Source of the DNA: Intoshia linei
Lineage: Eukaryota > Orthonectida > Rhopaluridae
NCBI GenBank assembly: GCA_001642005.1
Contig: LWCA01000528.1
Location: 1-24,599, forward strand
DNA: 24,599 nucleotides
Direction: 5' to 3'
Under the pieces are notes generated by a model, which did not search any database, was not told the origin of the DNA, and saw only the letters and a program-made list of their open reading frames with translations. This document shows positions 1 to 12,100 of the stretch, piece by piece (the stretch's first letter is position 1; every line of letters begins with the position of its first letter). The position numbers were made by a program, and so were the translations under genes.

Positions 1-335
1 TGATAATAGTTAATAGTAGGATTTTTAAGTTAGATTTTCAACGTGAATTTATTTATTTGGTATAATAAAAGAGTGCCCTCGGCAGAGCTAGGTGTTGTTT
101 GTACGTAGTACAAAACAGTCAAGCTAGTGCATTATAATTATAGTGTCATTACAAAATATATTTTCAACATTTTTAATAATTTTAATTAAAAATATAACAT
201 GTAACAACTTGTACATGTACTTGGGACAGTAGAATGAGGGACCTCTGATATAACATTTACTAGTAAATTGAAAACACTACTCCAAACAGAAGGGGTTTAA
301 GATGTCGATTTAAAAAATATAAATTTTAATTTTAG
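1..335 (+). other. Intron 3' end upstream of the first cadherin exon
   Basis: No coding frame that joins the cadherin is visible here. The stretch ends in a polypyrimidine-like AT tract and an AG at 334-335 that serves as the acceptor for the exon starting at 336. It contains small inverted motifs, such as the TTTGTAC/GTACAAA pair near 98-114, with no clear meaning. The earlier cadherin exons must lie outside the window. Confidence 0.6.
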
Positions 336-3300
336 ATAACAAATTAACATACTCAATATACAACCAATTTGATCAAACATTTGAAGTTATTCCTCATTCT
401 GGTGCAATTGTTGTTAGACGAAAGTTGGATTTCGAAGCAGAACAAAAGGTTTACAAATTAAGGTATCGAGTATTTGATGAAAAATTTTCAAATTTTACTG
501 AAATTGAAATAAAAGTAACTGACGTAAACGACAATGCGCCAGTTTTTGACCAGGACGTTTATACGGTAGAAAATATTTTGGAAGAAGATGATTCAATTAC
601 CAAAAACTCGCCAAAATTTTTATTACAAGTCAAAGCTACTGACCCGGACATTGAAAGAAATTCTGAAATTGTATACGCATTAACCGGACAATTTGCTGAA
701 AGCGCATTTAATATTGATAAATATTCTGGAAATATTTATTTATTAAAACCTTTAGACCGAGACAAACCCTTTGGTAGGCCAATTTACAATGTTAATGTTT
801 TAGCCTACGATGAACCAAATAGTTCATTTTCTATGGTCGGATACTCTGAAATACGAATAATTTTAACTGACATTAATGATAATGAACCGCAATTTAATTT
901 AAAAAGATTGGATGGTTATATAATGGAAAATAAAATTGGTCCAATTGATATAATTCGCGTTGAAGCTAAGGATGCTGATTTTGGTAATAATGCTCAAGTT
1001 AAGTATAAAATTAACGAAAATGTTGATATGAGTTATTTGGACATGCCGTTAAATGAGATTAAAAATTTATTTAAAATTGACAAAGATAGCGGATGGATTA
1101 GTAGCAGATTTGGTACAAAATTTGATCGAGAGAATATTGATAAATATACGTTTTCGGTTCGAGCTTATGATCAAGGATATACTCATTCGAATTATAATAA
1201 TATTTGGGTCACAATACATGTAGATGACGATAATGATAATGTACCCAAATTTGGTCAATCACTGTATGAGGTTGAAATGTATGAATTGTTTCCAATTGGT
1301 TCAAATATTATTACAATTAGTGCTTCAGATTCAGATATTGACGAAAATGCGCAATTGACGTATACTATATCAGAAGAAAATCGAAACTTTTTTATTATTG
1401 AATCTATCGCTGCAACAAATCAGGGAGTATTGAAAGTAGCTAAATCTGTTGATTACGAAAATTTATCGCAGAGGTTTTTTAATATTAGCGTACGCGTTCA
1501 TGATAGCAATGAACAAAAATTTGATACCGCTCGAATTGAAGTGACTGTACTTGATTCTAATGATATGGCGCCACGTTTTGCAAGTGATTACATTACACGA
1601 AAAGTTAAAGAAAATATTCCAATTGGGACTGTTATTGCTCAGTTCTTTGCTGTTGATGGTGATACAGGTATTAATTCTGAATTTACCTATCAATTTGATC
1701 CAATATCACAAGAATCTAAATTATTTTCAATAGATTCTGTGAGTGGTAAATTAGAAAATATAAATTACCTGGACCGAGAAATTCAATCACATTTTATCAT
1801 AAGTGTTTATGCCGTAGATCGAGGAATTCCATCTTTGAACTCAACTGCTACTTTGGATTTGACTTTGGACGACGTTAATGACAGTTATCCAAGATTTTCA
1901 AAATCTTATAATCCAATTATAATGGAAAACACGGATCCATCAAATTTTAAATTTGTTGTTGAAGCTGTAGATGACGATTCAGTTATAAATGGTCCACCTT
2001 TTATTTTTTCATTACCCTGCTTTGGAAAATGTCCTTGTTCTCTTTTACCAACATTTTGTGGTTTATTCAATTTGAAATTTATACCCAATAATGGAGTTAA
2101 TGATAACCAAGCCATAATAACTGTAAATTCTAAAGAACCATTTGACCGAGAAGAAGTTAAATTTTACAATTTATTAATAAACATTAGTGACAGTGGTTTA
2201 CCTGTTCAATGGGGTTTTAATATTTTAAAAATTACGATTGGCGATGAAAATGACAATGAACATTCTTCTGGAACCAAGAATATAAAATTTTACAACTACA
2301 AGGGTAGCTTCAAGGATGTATTTATTGGAACTGTTTATTCTAAAGACCCAGACGATTGGGACGCACCAGAAAAGCTCCATAAATTGATTAAGGTTTCACC
2401 GAGTGAAGTAAAAACTAAATTTAAAGTAACATCATTGGGATATATATTCACTTCGGGTATTTTGTCACCCAAAATATATACACTTGATGTTGAAGTAACT
2501 GATCCAACTTTTGGTTTGACTGTAACCAGTAAAGTTGTTGTAGATGTATTAGACTTGAATGACGAATTTTTGATAAACTCTGGATCAATGCTAATTGAAA
2601 ACACTGACGCTATTGAATTTATTCAAGAAGATAATGTATCTGAATCAAAACTAACGACATTTAAAAAATTCATGTCTAAAAAACTGAGTTTCCCTATAGA
2701 TAGCATTTTAGTATTTTCAATAATGAATTACGACAGTAATCCCAAATTGTGTGAAAAATGTATACAAGTTTTTTACGCTGTCAAAAATTCACCCTGGCAA
2801 AAACCTGAACGTCTCGACTCTATTGTAAATCATTACAAATCTGAATTGGAAAGTTTAGACATTATCGTTCTAATGTCTCCAATTGATAATTGTCGAACTT
2901 TAAATTTTAACCCTTGCACTTTGAATTCAGAAATTGTTACACCTTGTTACAAAGAATTGAGAATACACGAAACTGAACCTCAAAATGTCGTTAATGCAAA
3001 CAAAACATCTTTTATCGGGTTAAATGTTTATTACGAGTATCATTGCAAATCTAAAGTTCCAGAAAGATATGTCACTGGAAAATTTTGTCCAACTTTATAT
3101 TGTTTAAATGGCGGTCGATGTGTAAAGGTTTTTGGAAAATACGAATGTGAATGTATTGGTGGTTTTTCTGGTCCTAGGTGTCAGCAAACTTTTATAAGTT
3201 TCTCTTTATCTAATCCCGAACAAATAGATGCTTCTTTCACAGTTTTGGAACCCTTTAATATTGATAGTAAGCATATTGTCAATTTGGATTTTATGACTAA

Positions 3301-6300
3301 ACGAGAAAATGGGATTTTACTTTTTAACAATGGAAATGTACAAAAATTGAATATCCACTTTCCTAAATTGCAAGAGTTGAATAGTTTACAAGTTAGAAAA
3401 TATTATTATCAAAATTATCTTTCTCAAATGGAAAAGAAGCGGCAGAATAATTATTGTAGTTTGTTGCTTTATCTTAAAAATGGATTTGTCATTCTCAAAT
3501 TATTTGATTCCAACAATGTTTTTTCGGTTGATATGAGTAGTAATGATTTAACCAAAAAGCTTAATGATGGTATTTGGCATTCTATTAAAATTATTTTTAT
3601 GGAAAAGGTAATTTTCTATTCGTTTTAAATAATACATAAATAATCGAATGTTTTTTTATCTGTGTCCGATTTTATTACAACTATGTTAAAATTCTACATC
3701 ATTATTATTAGATATAATTTTTATGATGAGCTATTTTGTAAATAATTTCGTATTGCTAAACACATATTAGAAAGAATTGGGTAGAAAAGTAAAAATTTTG
3801 GCCCATAAAATTAAAAAATTCTTACCGGTTTATACTGTACATATCTATTCCAGTTGTTCCCGATTGAAATAGTGTACGAATCCCTATTTCAAAATATTAT
3901 TTTTTTGGACCCCAAAGGAAACATGTAATCTAAAACATTTATGAAAAAATTGAAGGTTTTTTCTCATAAGATTTGATAAAATCGTGTTTTTCAAAAGTCG
4001 ATTTTTTCCTGAGGGTTTCATATCGGATTTTTTATTAAATTTTATTAATGATGGGATAAAAGTGGGATTTTTGAAATGATAATTTACCCGTCGTATAGGC
4101 TTTAGGACAAATTCCCAACATGTGGCAAATCTGTAATAAATATTAAAAATTCTTCTATAAAAATAAACAAAAGTTGATAAAAATTTTTTATGTTTAATTT
4201 AAATCTCACGGACCCGGAATGGAGTTTTTGAACCCAAGGGATCCAGGGGACCCAATCGGGAACCACTATATACTTTAAATTTAATTTAAATAATATGTTA
4301 AATTTCTAGTCTGTATCAGTAATAATTGATGATTGTGAAAACTTGAAGGATTTATCGAGTCAGACTGTAGACGTGTCTTCGTGTATGAATTTTATTGATA
4401 TTCCAAAATATAAAAGAATTTTCGCATCTCCACATCCAGTTTATCTGGGTGGCATTTACTTGGATAACGATTCAAATGATTCAAATTTGAAAAGAATATT
4501 AAACTTTCTTAAAACAGAAAATGTTAATTCATATTCTGGCTGCATTAAAAATGTGTACCATAACGATTGGGTAATTTTTTTATATTTTAACGACTTAACG
4601 TTTCTCAACTCTGAATTTTAGATAAAAGATTTGCATGTTGGAAATCGAGGTTTCGGGAAAAACATTAAAGATGGTTGCCCCGATGCATTTTTATCTTGTG
4701 GGTTTAAACCAGGACTTTTGGGGTCGTTTACCAAGGTTGGTTACTGTGGTCAAAATGCATATTGCACTGGTAGTATGATAGACAAACATTGGTGTACTTG
4801 TAAATCTGGTTGGACTGGAGAAAATTGTTCACAGGGTATGTTAACTTCAAATTATTTTAATTTAATTTTAGAAACAAATCAAGTCAACTTTTTGGACAAT
4901 AGCGTTATTGAATGGCGCCACAATATAGAAACTCCACTGTTAGGATTTTTTAATAATGCATTTGTGTCAAAATTACAATTATCATTTCGAACAAGACAAA
5001 ATTCTGGGCTTTTATTTTCAGCAGAATTTGCAGATCAATATTTGAGATTAGATGTAATTGATTAATTAATTCAATGTAAATCCTTATTTTTTAGATAATT
5101 AACGACAATATACGTATTCGGGCTCAATTATCCAATGGTCGGATTATAAGTGCAAATATGGATCATTATTTCATATCTGACGGGATGTGGCACAATATAA
5201 TCGTAAAACGTATTGGCCATGTCATTATTATTAATGCTGACGATGGTCAAATACATTATTCTGTGAATATGTATTCTCATAATAATATTTATTCGTCTGA
5301 TACTCTTAAATTCAATACTCCATCTACCAAATTTTTGGCTGGAGCTCAAATCGATGATATTATGATTTATAACGATTACAGAGACAGTAATGTCATATTC
5401 TTTTTTTTACATTTTATTTTATAGGTTGCATAAATGATGTACGATTTATGGATGTAAATTTTGAAATTCATTTAAAGCAAAGTGACGTAGTTGCTGAAAA
5501 AATTAAAACAGTTTTAATTAAAAATGTGAAAATGGGATGTATTAGTAATGTTTGTAATTCCAGCCACCCTTCATATACAGAATGTATTGAACCTTTACAA
5601 TGTTTTGATTTGTGGAGATTAAAGGATTGTAGGTACATTTATATAATTTTTAACGCAGTTTTAAAAGCTACTTTGAATTTGGTATTGATTGAATAGATCC
5701 CAAATTTGTTATCAAGGTTTATTGAGGGAGTTTCAATTCAATTTCTTCAATCAATAATCTTGGGTTATTGGCGACAAATTTTTAAGGGTTTTCCGGATAA
5801 TTTTTAACGACGTTTCAAAGAGATTTAAAGGATTAAAGGAGAGAATACTGTCTCTTGAAAGTCTCTCGATAATTCATTAATAATTTTGAATCTTTTCAAC
5901 CAACACATTTATTGTACTATTATAGATATATTATACTTTATAGATGCGGTGAAGGTTTTGAATTAAATTCCAGTCCTAATAAAAAATTAACGTGTTTAAA
6001 CGTTAATGAATGTTTAACATTTTCGCCTTGTCATTATGGAACATGTATTGATACAGTACCAGGATTCAGTTGTACATGTGAAGATGATTATACTGGAGAA
6101 TTGTGCAATGCTCAAGCAATTAGAATGTTGGAAATTAGTGGTGTTTCAATATCCATTATTGTCATTGTTGTTCTTATTTTATTGAGTAATTTTTTTTAAA
6201 TGTTTTTTATTTTTGAAATAATTTTTTTTTTAATTTTAATTGTATTTTAAATATAGTTGTTGCAATAAGTCTACTTTTAATCACACAGAGACGAAGGTAT

Positions 6301-8915
6301 CGTAAAAAATTGGTAAATGAAAAGGAAGAAAATTATAATTGTCAAAAATTTGTTGATTATGATGTGGAAGCAGCAGGTTATTTATTGTTGTTTAATAATT
6401 GTTAGGAAAATAAGATATTGTATTTGAAATTCAGTGTTTTATAAAAGATTTTATATTGATCTTTGAATCTATAATCATTTAACACAACATAATCGCTTTT
6501 TTAGGGTGTTAATAAAATGACTCAAATGTATAGATTAGACTAGTGGTTCTCAACCTTTTTGTAGAATCGCCCTCCTAAACGAAAAATTCACACATATTTT
6601 TTTAACACCACTCTATTATAATGAATTATAATTCAATGTAAAAAAACACCTATTTTTAAATCTATAAAATTTTCTATATTGAGTGTTTCTCAATTTTAGG
6701 AAATGGATTTTAATATTTTAATCAAATGATAAAAAGAAAAATTTTAGATTTCTATTAATAAGCTTTCATCATAATGTATATCATTTTAATCTTAAAAAAA
6801 AAATCGCCTTCAAGGGGCCGATTTTTCTGCTGTTGAGATCCACGGGTATTTCACATTCCTAAAAATTAAGTATTTTTAAGATTTCACGCCTGTAAATTAT
6901 CATTAGACCCAATCGACAAATTATTCGTTATTTTTTAAAATATCCAACACGAAAGTTTTTCTGATATATATAGTCAAAATAAATATTGTTATGAAGAATG
7001 TTGTATATTTATAATAGTTTAATTGTTTTAATTTTTATCCAAATGATTTATTTTAAGTCAATTTTGACATATTTATTGTCAATTGAGTTAGATAATTTGT
7101 ACTTATCCCAAATTTACCCAAATATCTTTATAATCAGGATTTCAAAATAATAATGTTGAGTAGGTTTATCATTGTTTGGCAACTGGGTAACAAGTATCGA
7201 AGGCTACTCAGAATCTGGGATCACCGACTTGCTGAGAAGTTCCCAATAATTCATAAAAATATCTTTAAAATTTAAACTAGTCTCTTGAGATGACATACAC
7301 TTTGAGAAAGACTGTAGTATAATAACCACTTCAATCCGTAAGGTTTATGAGTCTAAGTTAAGAACTACTGTCATAAATAGATATATTATACAATAATAAT
7401 ATACATGATTACAATAAATAACAGTAATATATATTATGTTTGTAACAATCGTAACTTATATAAATGCTACCCTATTTTTGTTTGTGTGTGTGTGTTCAGC
7501 TTTATTTAAATAACTACCCGTCTTAGCATTTTATAAAGTTCACATTTCAATTACAGTTTTTTCCGGAGTGTTCGCAAACATAATTCCAACCTTCTAAACT
7601 CACACCTTACGGGTCAAAAACCCCAATTGTCCTTTTTTTGAAAATCAAACTAGTACATTATATTTTAATGGATTTTAAATCTGTTGTACATTTTTTTAAT
7701 GCATAAAATTATTAAAGTATACATGTAAAAAATTTTAAAAATTGAAATTTTATGAAATATTTCAAATTTAAACTACCGATATATTGAAAAAAGTTACATT
7801 TTAAAAAATATGAATTCGGGGACAGTTTTTAAATAAATTTTATTTTCCTAGAATTTAGTTTACATAACAATACGATACAATTACGTTTTTTCTCATAAAT
7901 TTTGGTAAAATCGTTTTTCAAAAAAAGATTATTCCTTAACCCTTTCACTGTCTGTGTATTCTATATTACACACAGCAATTTCACTTCACACGTCTGTGTA
8001 TTCTGATATACACAGAATAATTTTGAAAAACTTTATTCTTATATTTTCACATAGGTAATTTAAAAATAATACAAGTTTAAATTAAAACATAAATTCCAGA
8101 CGTGTTTGTGTGATAGTTCATAAAATTGCATAAGACAGTGAAAAGGTTAAGGGTTAGTAAAATTTGATTTTTTATATTATGGTTGGATTAAGTGAATTTT
8201 TCAAAAAAATATCGGTAAAATCGATTTTTACTTGGGTGTTTGAAATGGTATTTTTTATTAAAGCTTATGATATGAGTGTGAGACTTGTAGGACTATAATT
8301 TTTTTAATGGTGGAATAAAAGTGGGGTTTTTGAAATAATAATGTAGTGATCGTATAGGCTTTGGCATAAATTCCAAATATCTGGCAATTCTGTAATAAAT
8401 TCTATAAAAATAAAGAAAATTTGATAAAAATTTTTTCATGTTTTATTTGAGTCTTACCGCAAACATAGTTTTGGACCCTAGGGATTCCAGAGACAATCGG
8501 GAACCACTGCTTTATTTGCACAAATAAAAATTAAATCTAGATGAAGAAGATACAAATAACTTTGACTTATCTAAACTGAGAAAACCAATAAACACAATAT
8601 CAAATATAGTAGATGGACAAGGAAATAGTAAATTTTGACTAAACTAAAAATTTAAAAATAAATAAATTAGAAATTTCACCAAGTGAAATAGAAAAAAGAC
8701 TACAAAACGATAAGCCAACCCCTTCAGAAGACTCTCTATTAACCTTTCACCACTCAACCGAATGTCATGATTCAGATGACAATTTATCATACATTAGCGA
8801 ATTATCTTTCCAAAAAATCAACGTAAGTGGTGTCATTGAAAATTTAAAGAATTTTGGTCCAAAATTTGCCAACATTGCAAAACTATATCATCATTCAGAC
8901 CAAGAAAATGTATAG
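336..8915 (+). CDS. CadN: Type III classical cadherin (N-cadherin/CadN-like), 5' partial
   Basis: Calcium-dependent adhesion receptor of the plasma membrane, expected to link through catenins to actin. My exon model is 336-3607, 4310-4570, 4622-4835, 4872-5053, 5095-5386, 5425-5632, 5944-6185, 6257-6376, 8541-8627 and 8671-8915; all phases agree, giving about 1706 residues in the window. The order is as follows. Residues 1-520 hold cadherin repeats ending in calcium motifs DVNDNAP, DINDNEP, DDDNDNVP, DSNDMAP and DVNDSYP. Two more divergent repeats end at about 640 and 745. A membrane-proximal region with an NANKT motif follows. Then come EGF at about 917-948, laminin G, EGF (about 1205-1238), laminin G and EGF (about 1495-1531). 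The transmembrane helix is at 1543-1565, followed by RRRYRK and a roughly 140-residue tail. The tail keeps a DEEDTNNFDLSKL stretch and a C-terminal FGPKFANIAKLY motif like the catenin-binding tail of fly CadN. The sequence is divergent from fly. Upstream exons are missing. Confidence 0.93.
3851..4268. mobile_element. hAT-like non-autonomous element in a cadherin intron (copy 1)
   Basis: The left end CAGTTGTTCCCGATTG and the right end CAATCGGGAACCACTA are near-perfect inverted repeats about 418 bp apart. They resemble the CAGTGGTTC type of hAT-family terminus. The interior from about 3955 is shared with the element ending at 8509 (common words such as CGTATAGGCTTT and GATAAAAATTTTTT). No transposase is encoded, and no clear 8-bp target duplication was found. 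Confidence 0.65.
4836..4871 (+). other. 36-nt in-frame intron in the cadherin
   Basis: Bounded by GTATGT and a TTTTAG. It is a multiple of three with no stop, so an unspliced reading simply adds 12 residues after the second EGF module. Removing it joins GENCSQ directly to ETNQVNF at the start of the second laminin G domain, which fits the spacing in fly CadN. Confidence 0.65.
6541..7370. mobile_element. Possible hAT-like element, termini only
   Basis: The left end TAGTGGTTCTCAACCTT and the reverse complement of the right end, CAGTAGTTCTTAACTT, match at about 12 of 16 bases and resemble the common hAT terminus CAGTGGTTCTCAACC. The roughly 830-bp interior has no transposase frame. The flanking 8-mers do not match, so the pairing of these ends is tentative. 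Confidence 0.35.
7886..8509. mobile_element. hAT-like element (copy 2), interrupted by a MITE
   Basis: Related to the 3851-4268 element over its inner and right parts and ending in the same CAATCGGGAACCACTG terminus. The left end is diverged or lost. It contains the 7940-8146 insertion plus about 85 bp of extra sequence that partly repeats its own TCGGTAAAATCG unit. Confidence 0.6.
7936..8150. mobile_element. piggyBac-type TTAA MITE, 207 bp
   Basis: A TTAA at 7936-7939 and another at 8147-8150 flank 207 bp. It starts CCCTTTCACTGTCT and ends AGACAGTGAAAAGG, which are inverted repeats with one mismatch. The CCC start and TTAA duplication are typical of piggyBac elements. Inside the left end are two hairpins, CTGTGT...ACACAG and CTGTGTAT...ATACACAG. 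There is no coding capacity. The paralogous repeat at about 4008-4020 shows the uninterrupted site (TTCC-TGA-GGGTT). Confidence 0.85.
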
Positions 8916-8933
8916 TGTATCGAATTGTATTTA

Positions 8934-8939
8934 AATAAA
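8934..8939 (+). terminator. Putative polyadenylation signal of the cadherin
   Basis: An AATAAA hexamer 19 nt after the cadherin TAG stop and about 210 nt before the AMPD start codon. Confidence 0.5.
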
Positions 8940-9149
8940 TGTACATTTTAAATCTAATAGACTTGCATTTTTAAACTTCATTGACCCAATTTTTTAAAAT
9001 TTTGCAATGTAAATAAAAATTATAAATTTGCAGCATGTATTGATTGACAAACAAATTAAACTGCATACATATTGCACATCTAGTCATAGTACTACGTTAT
9101 TTGGATCAAGTTTTATTATTTTTAATTAATTAACAGGCAACCACCGAAA

Positions 9150-12100
9150 ATGAGTAAATCTGATGGTTCCAGAAATAAGGAAGATTCTTTGTCGTTTTTA
9201 AATGAGAACGAAACAGAAGATGAGTATAAAATTGAGACAAGTATAGAGGACGAGTATTACGATGATTTTTCCAATATTCCAACTCAACAGATTCCTCAAA
9301 ATCGATCCAATCTGCCTGTGGCTCTTAATCAAAAAAAGAATAAGGCTATGAATATTAGAGCGCAGAACATGTAAAAACTATTGATATATTATAAAGGTAA
9401 ATAAATTAGACACTATGAAAATGAAATGAATTTTGAAATTGAATGGCCAAAAGTTCCAGGAGAAATTACACATCAGATACACAACATGCAGTCACTTGGA
9501 GCTCTAAAGTCTTTTGATGCGGTCCCGAATTACCAGAGGATAAATATTACCGGGGAAGAATCATCTCCAGTAATTAAACATTTTTGACATTTATTTTTTG
9601 CGGTATAAAAAAGTATAAATTAGGGTTTTTAAAAAAGGCTCGTGAGATTATTTACAACCCTAGAGACTACAAATCTTTGTATACTTTATTTTATGATTTT
9701 AATGAGATTGTCTGTTTTTTAGTTGGGTAAAAAATAAGAAATTGAACGTGACTAGAAATAATAATGGCGCAAATCGCGAGAACCAAAATTTCAAAGCCTA
9801 TATTTTGTATATTTAGATAGTAAAAGATGAAGTTAAAATGTTTTCAGAAATGTTGATAAGTGCTCTCAAAATTCGATACAAGTACATTAAATCGTCTTTA
9901 CAGGCAAGTGATTTAAAACTTGGACAAAAATTTTGCATTTGAGTGATTTAAATTTTTAGACTTATTGTACAACAACTGAAAGATTAATTCAACGAGCTAT
10001 ACTACATAAGGATAAAACAAACAACCGTAAAAATAGAAATTATTATGCAATGAGTGACAAAGAACAAAATAATTACGACTATTATCCTTCTAGTACGGAA
10101 AAGAATAAAGATCCAAATAAAAATGAACGTGTGTATCAATCAGAAATGATTGATGGTATTATGCATGTTTATTACACTTATCCGTCTGATGATAAAAAAA
10201 ATTTCATGGAATGTCCATTAATTAAATGGAAAGAATTTGTCACTGATTACAAGAAAATGCGCATGATTTTCATGAATGGTCCTTTGTAATATTCCATTTT
10301 ATTGTATCAATCAAATTTAGAAAAACTTATTGTTTTACTCGATTGAGCGCACTTTTGAAAAAATTTCAATTTCATATTTTACTTAATGAATTTAATGAAC
10401 AAACTGAACAAAAAATGACAAATCATCGAGATTTTTACAATGTTAGAAAGGTAACAGTAAAATTTTAAAACTAAGCTTACCCTATTAATTTTATTTTAAA
10501 TTATTATCCTCTAATTATAATTAAAAGTAAAATTATTTTAACTTGATGTGATGTAAACATAAAGGTTAAATATTACCTGTCACAAAAAATTGCGCCACAT
10601 CTTCATGGCAAATAAGATTATCGATAAGAAAGTTGGCGCAATTTAATTTTATGTTTTTGTACAGTACATTTCTATTTTATTTTGATTAATGGTTCATTGT
10701 TTTTAGAGGTTTTTAATTTATTTTTATATTTACATTAGATTAAGTAAACGATATCCTTTTATTATGTGCTGGATGAACCCTGTTCATGTAAAATTAGACT
10801 AATAAATTGATTACTATTGATTTGACTTAAACATGTGTGGATATGATAATTTAAAAGTGTTAAGTATGATGAAAGTCAATTATTAGAGGAAGGAAATGAA
10901 TTATATTCTTGACATATTACTAATGCTCATAATCATTAATTAGACGTGTATTAATATTATGTCATTATTGGTCAACTAGAATTTGAAAAAGTTTATAGAA
11001 TTTTTTCACATTGTCCTGGCCACGAATAAAGCCAAATTTAAACAAAATTGTTAAAATTTTGTAGATAGTTGTTCTCAAAATGAACGCCTCAATTTTTTGA
11101 AATTTAACTTTAATCCAAATTATAATTATTAATTAATATTGACTATATAGGTTGACACTCACGTTCATGCTGCGTCATGTATGAATCAAAAGCATTTATT
11201 GAGATTCATTAAACATAAACTAAAGGCAGATTCTGAAAAAATAGTAGCTATTAAAGATGGAAAAGAAATAAATATAACTCAAGTTTTTTACAAATTTTAC
11301 AAAAATATGATATAATTATATTTGCAGCTTTTTAAAGATCTTGAACTGACAAGTTACAATTTGAGTGTAGATACATTGGACGTGCATGCTGTAATTATTA
11401 AAATGATAATTATAATACATTGTCTTGATTCAAATCATAAACAACTTTTAATGTTTATTTTAACTGTTAGGACCGGCATACATTCCATCGATTTGACAGA
11501 TTTGCAGCAAAATACAACCCTGTAGGATTGAGTAGTTTGAGAACATTATTTTTGAAAACTCAAAATCATATTAATGGGGAATATTTTGCCGAGTTGATAA
11601 AGGTAAATTTTAAGATAATTTTGTCAAAATTTGAAAAAATAATTTAGGAAGTAGCATTGGATCTAGACGAAAATAAATATCAAATGCAAGAATTGAGAAT
11701 TTCAATTTACGGTCGTCATTATGAAGAATTTGAAAATTTGGCAAATTGGTTTGTCAATTTCAATATGAAACATGATTGTATTTGTTGGTTAATTCAACTG
11801 CCACGTTTATAGTAAGTTCTTTACATTATTTCAATGTAAATAATTATGTATATAATTTTATTATGAAATGTTATTCGTAGCCGGTTCACCTTTTTTAGAA
11901 AAATATTAGTAAATTAGGAATAGCAAAATTTTTTATAAAATCAATGTAATTAATTAATGGTAAAGTATAAGTAAAATCAAGTGAATTTAAGCTTTTAATA
12001 TTAAACATGGGTCGGTAACCTATTGAATCTCGTGGGCCACTTTTTTAGTATATATTATATATATTAAAATTATACGGCCTCCGTTTTTAAAAATTTAACA

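Larger units (their letters stand above)
6377..8540 (+). other. Large cadherin intron (2.16 kb) filled with transposon debris
   Basis: This intron lies between the juxtamembrane exon and the cytoplasmic exon that starts DEEDTNN. It holds a possible hAT-like element (6541-7370), a short GT microsatellite (about 7483-7495), the second copy of the intron-3608 repeat (about 7886-8509) and a nested TTAA MITE. No coding frame was seen. Confidence 0.7.

Noticed and set aside
1067-2604. Minus-strand ORFs at 1067-1258, 1463-1693, 1906-2115 and 2335-2604, and the plus-strand ORF 1551-1733
   Set aside because: All are shadows of the long cadherin exon; no family features, while the main frame is continuous and homologous.
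5128-5349. 73-codon minus-strand ORF
   Set aside because: Antisense to the second laminin G exon of the cadherin.
7483-7495. Short GT dinucleotide run
   Set aside because: Ordinary microsatellite of about six units inside a large intron.
7936-8150. Considered as a regulatory RNA because of its CTGTGTAT hairpins
   Set aside because: The TTAA flanks, CCC start and terminal inverted repeats explain it as a MITE.
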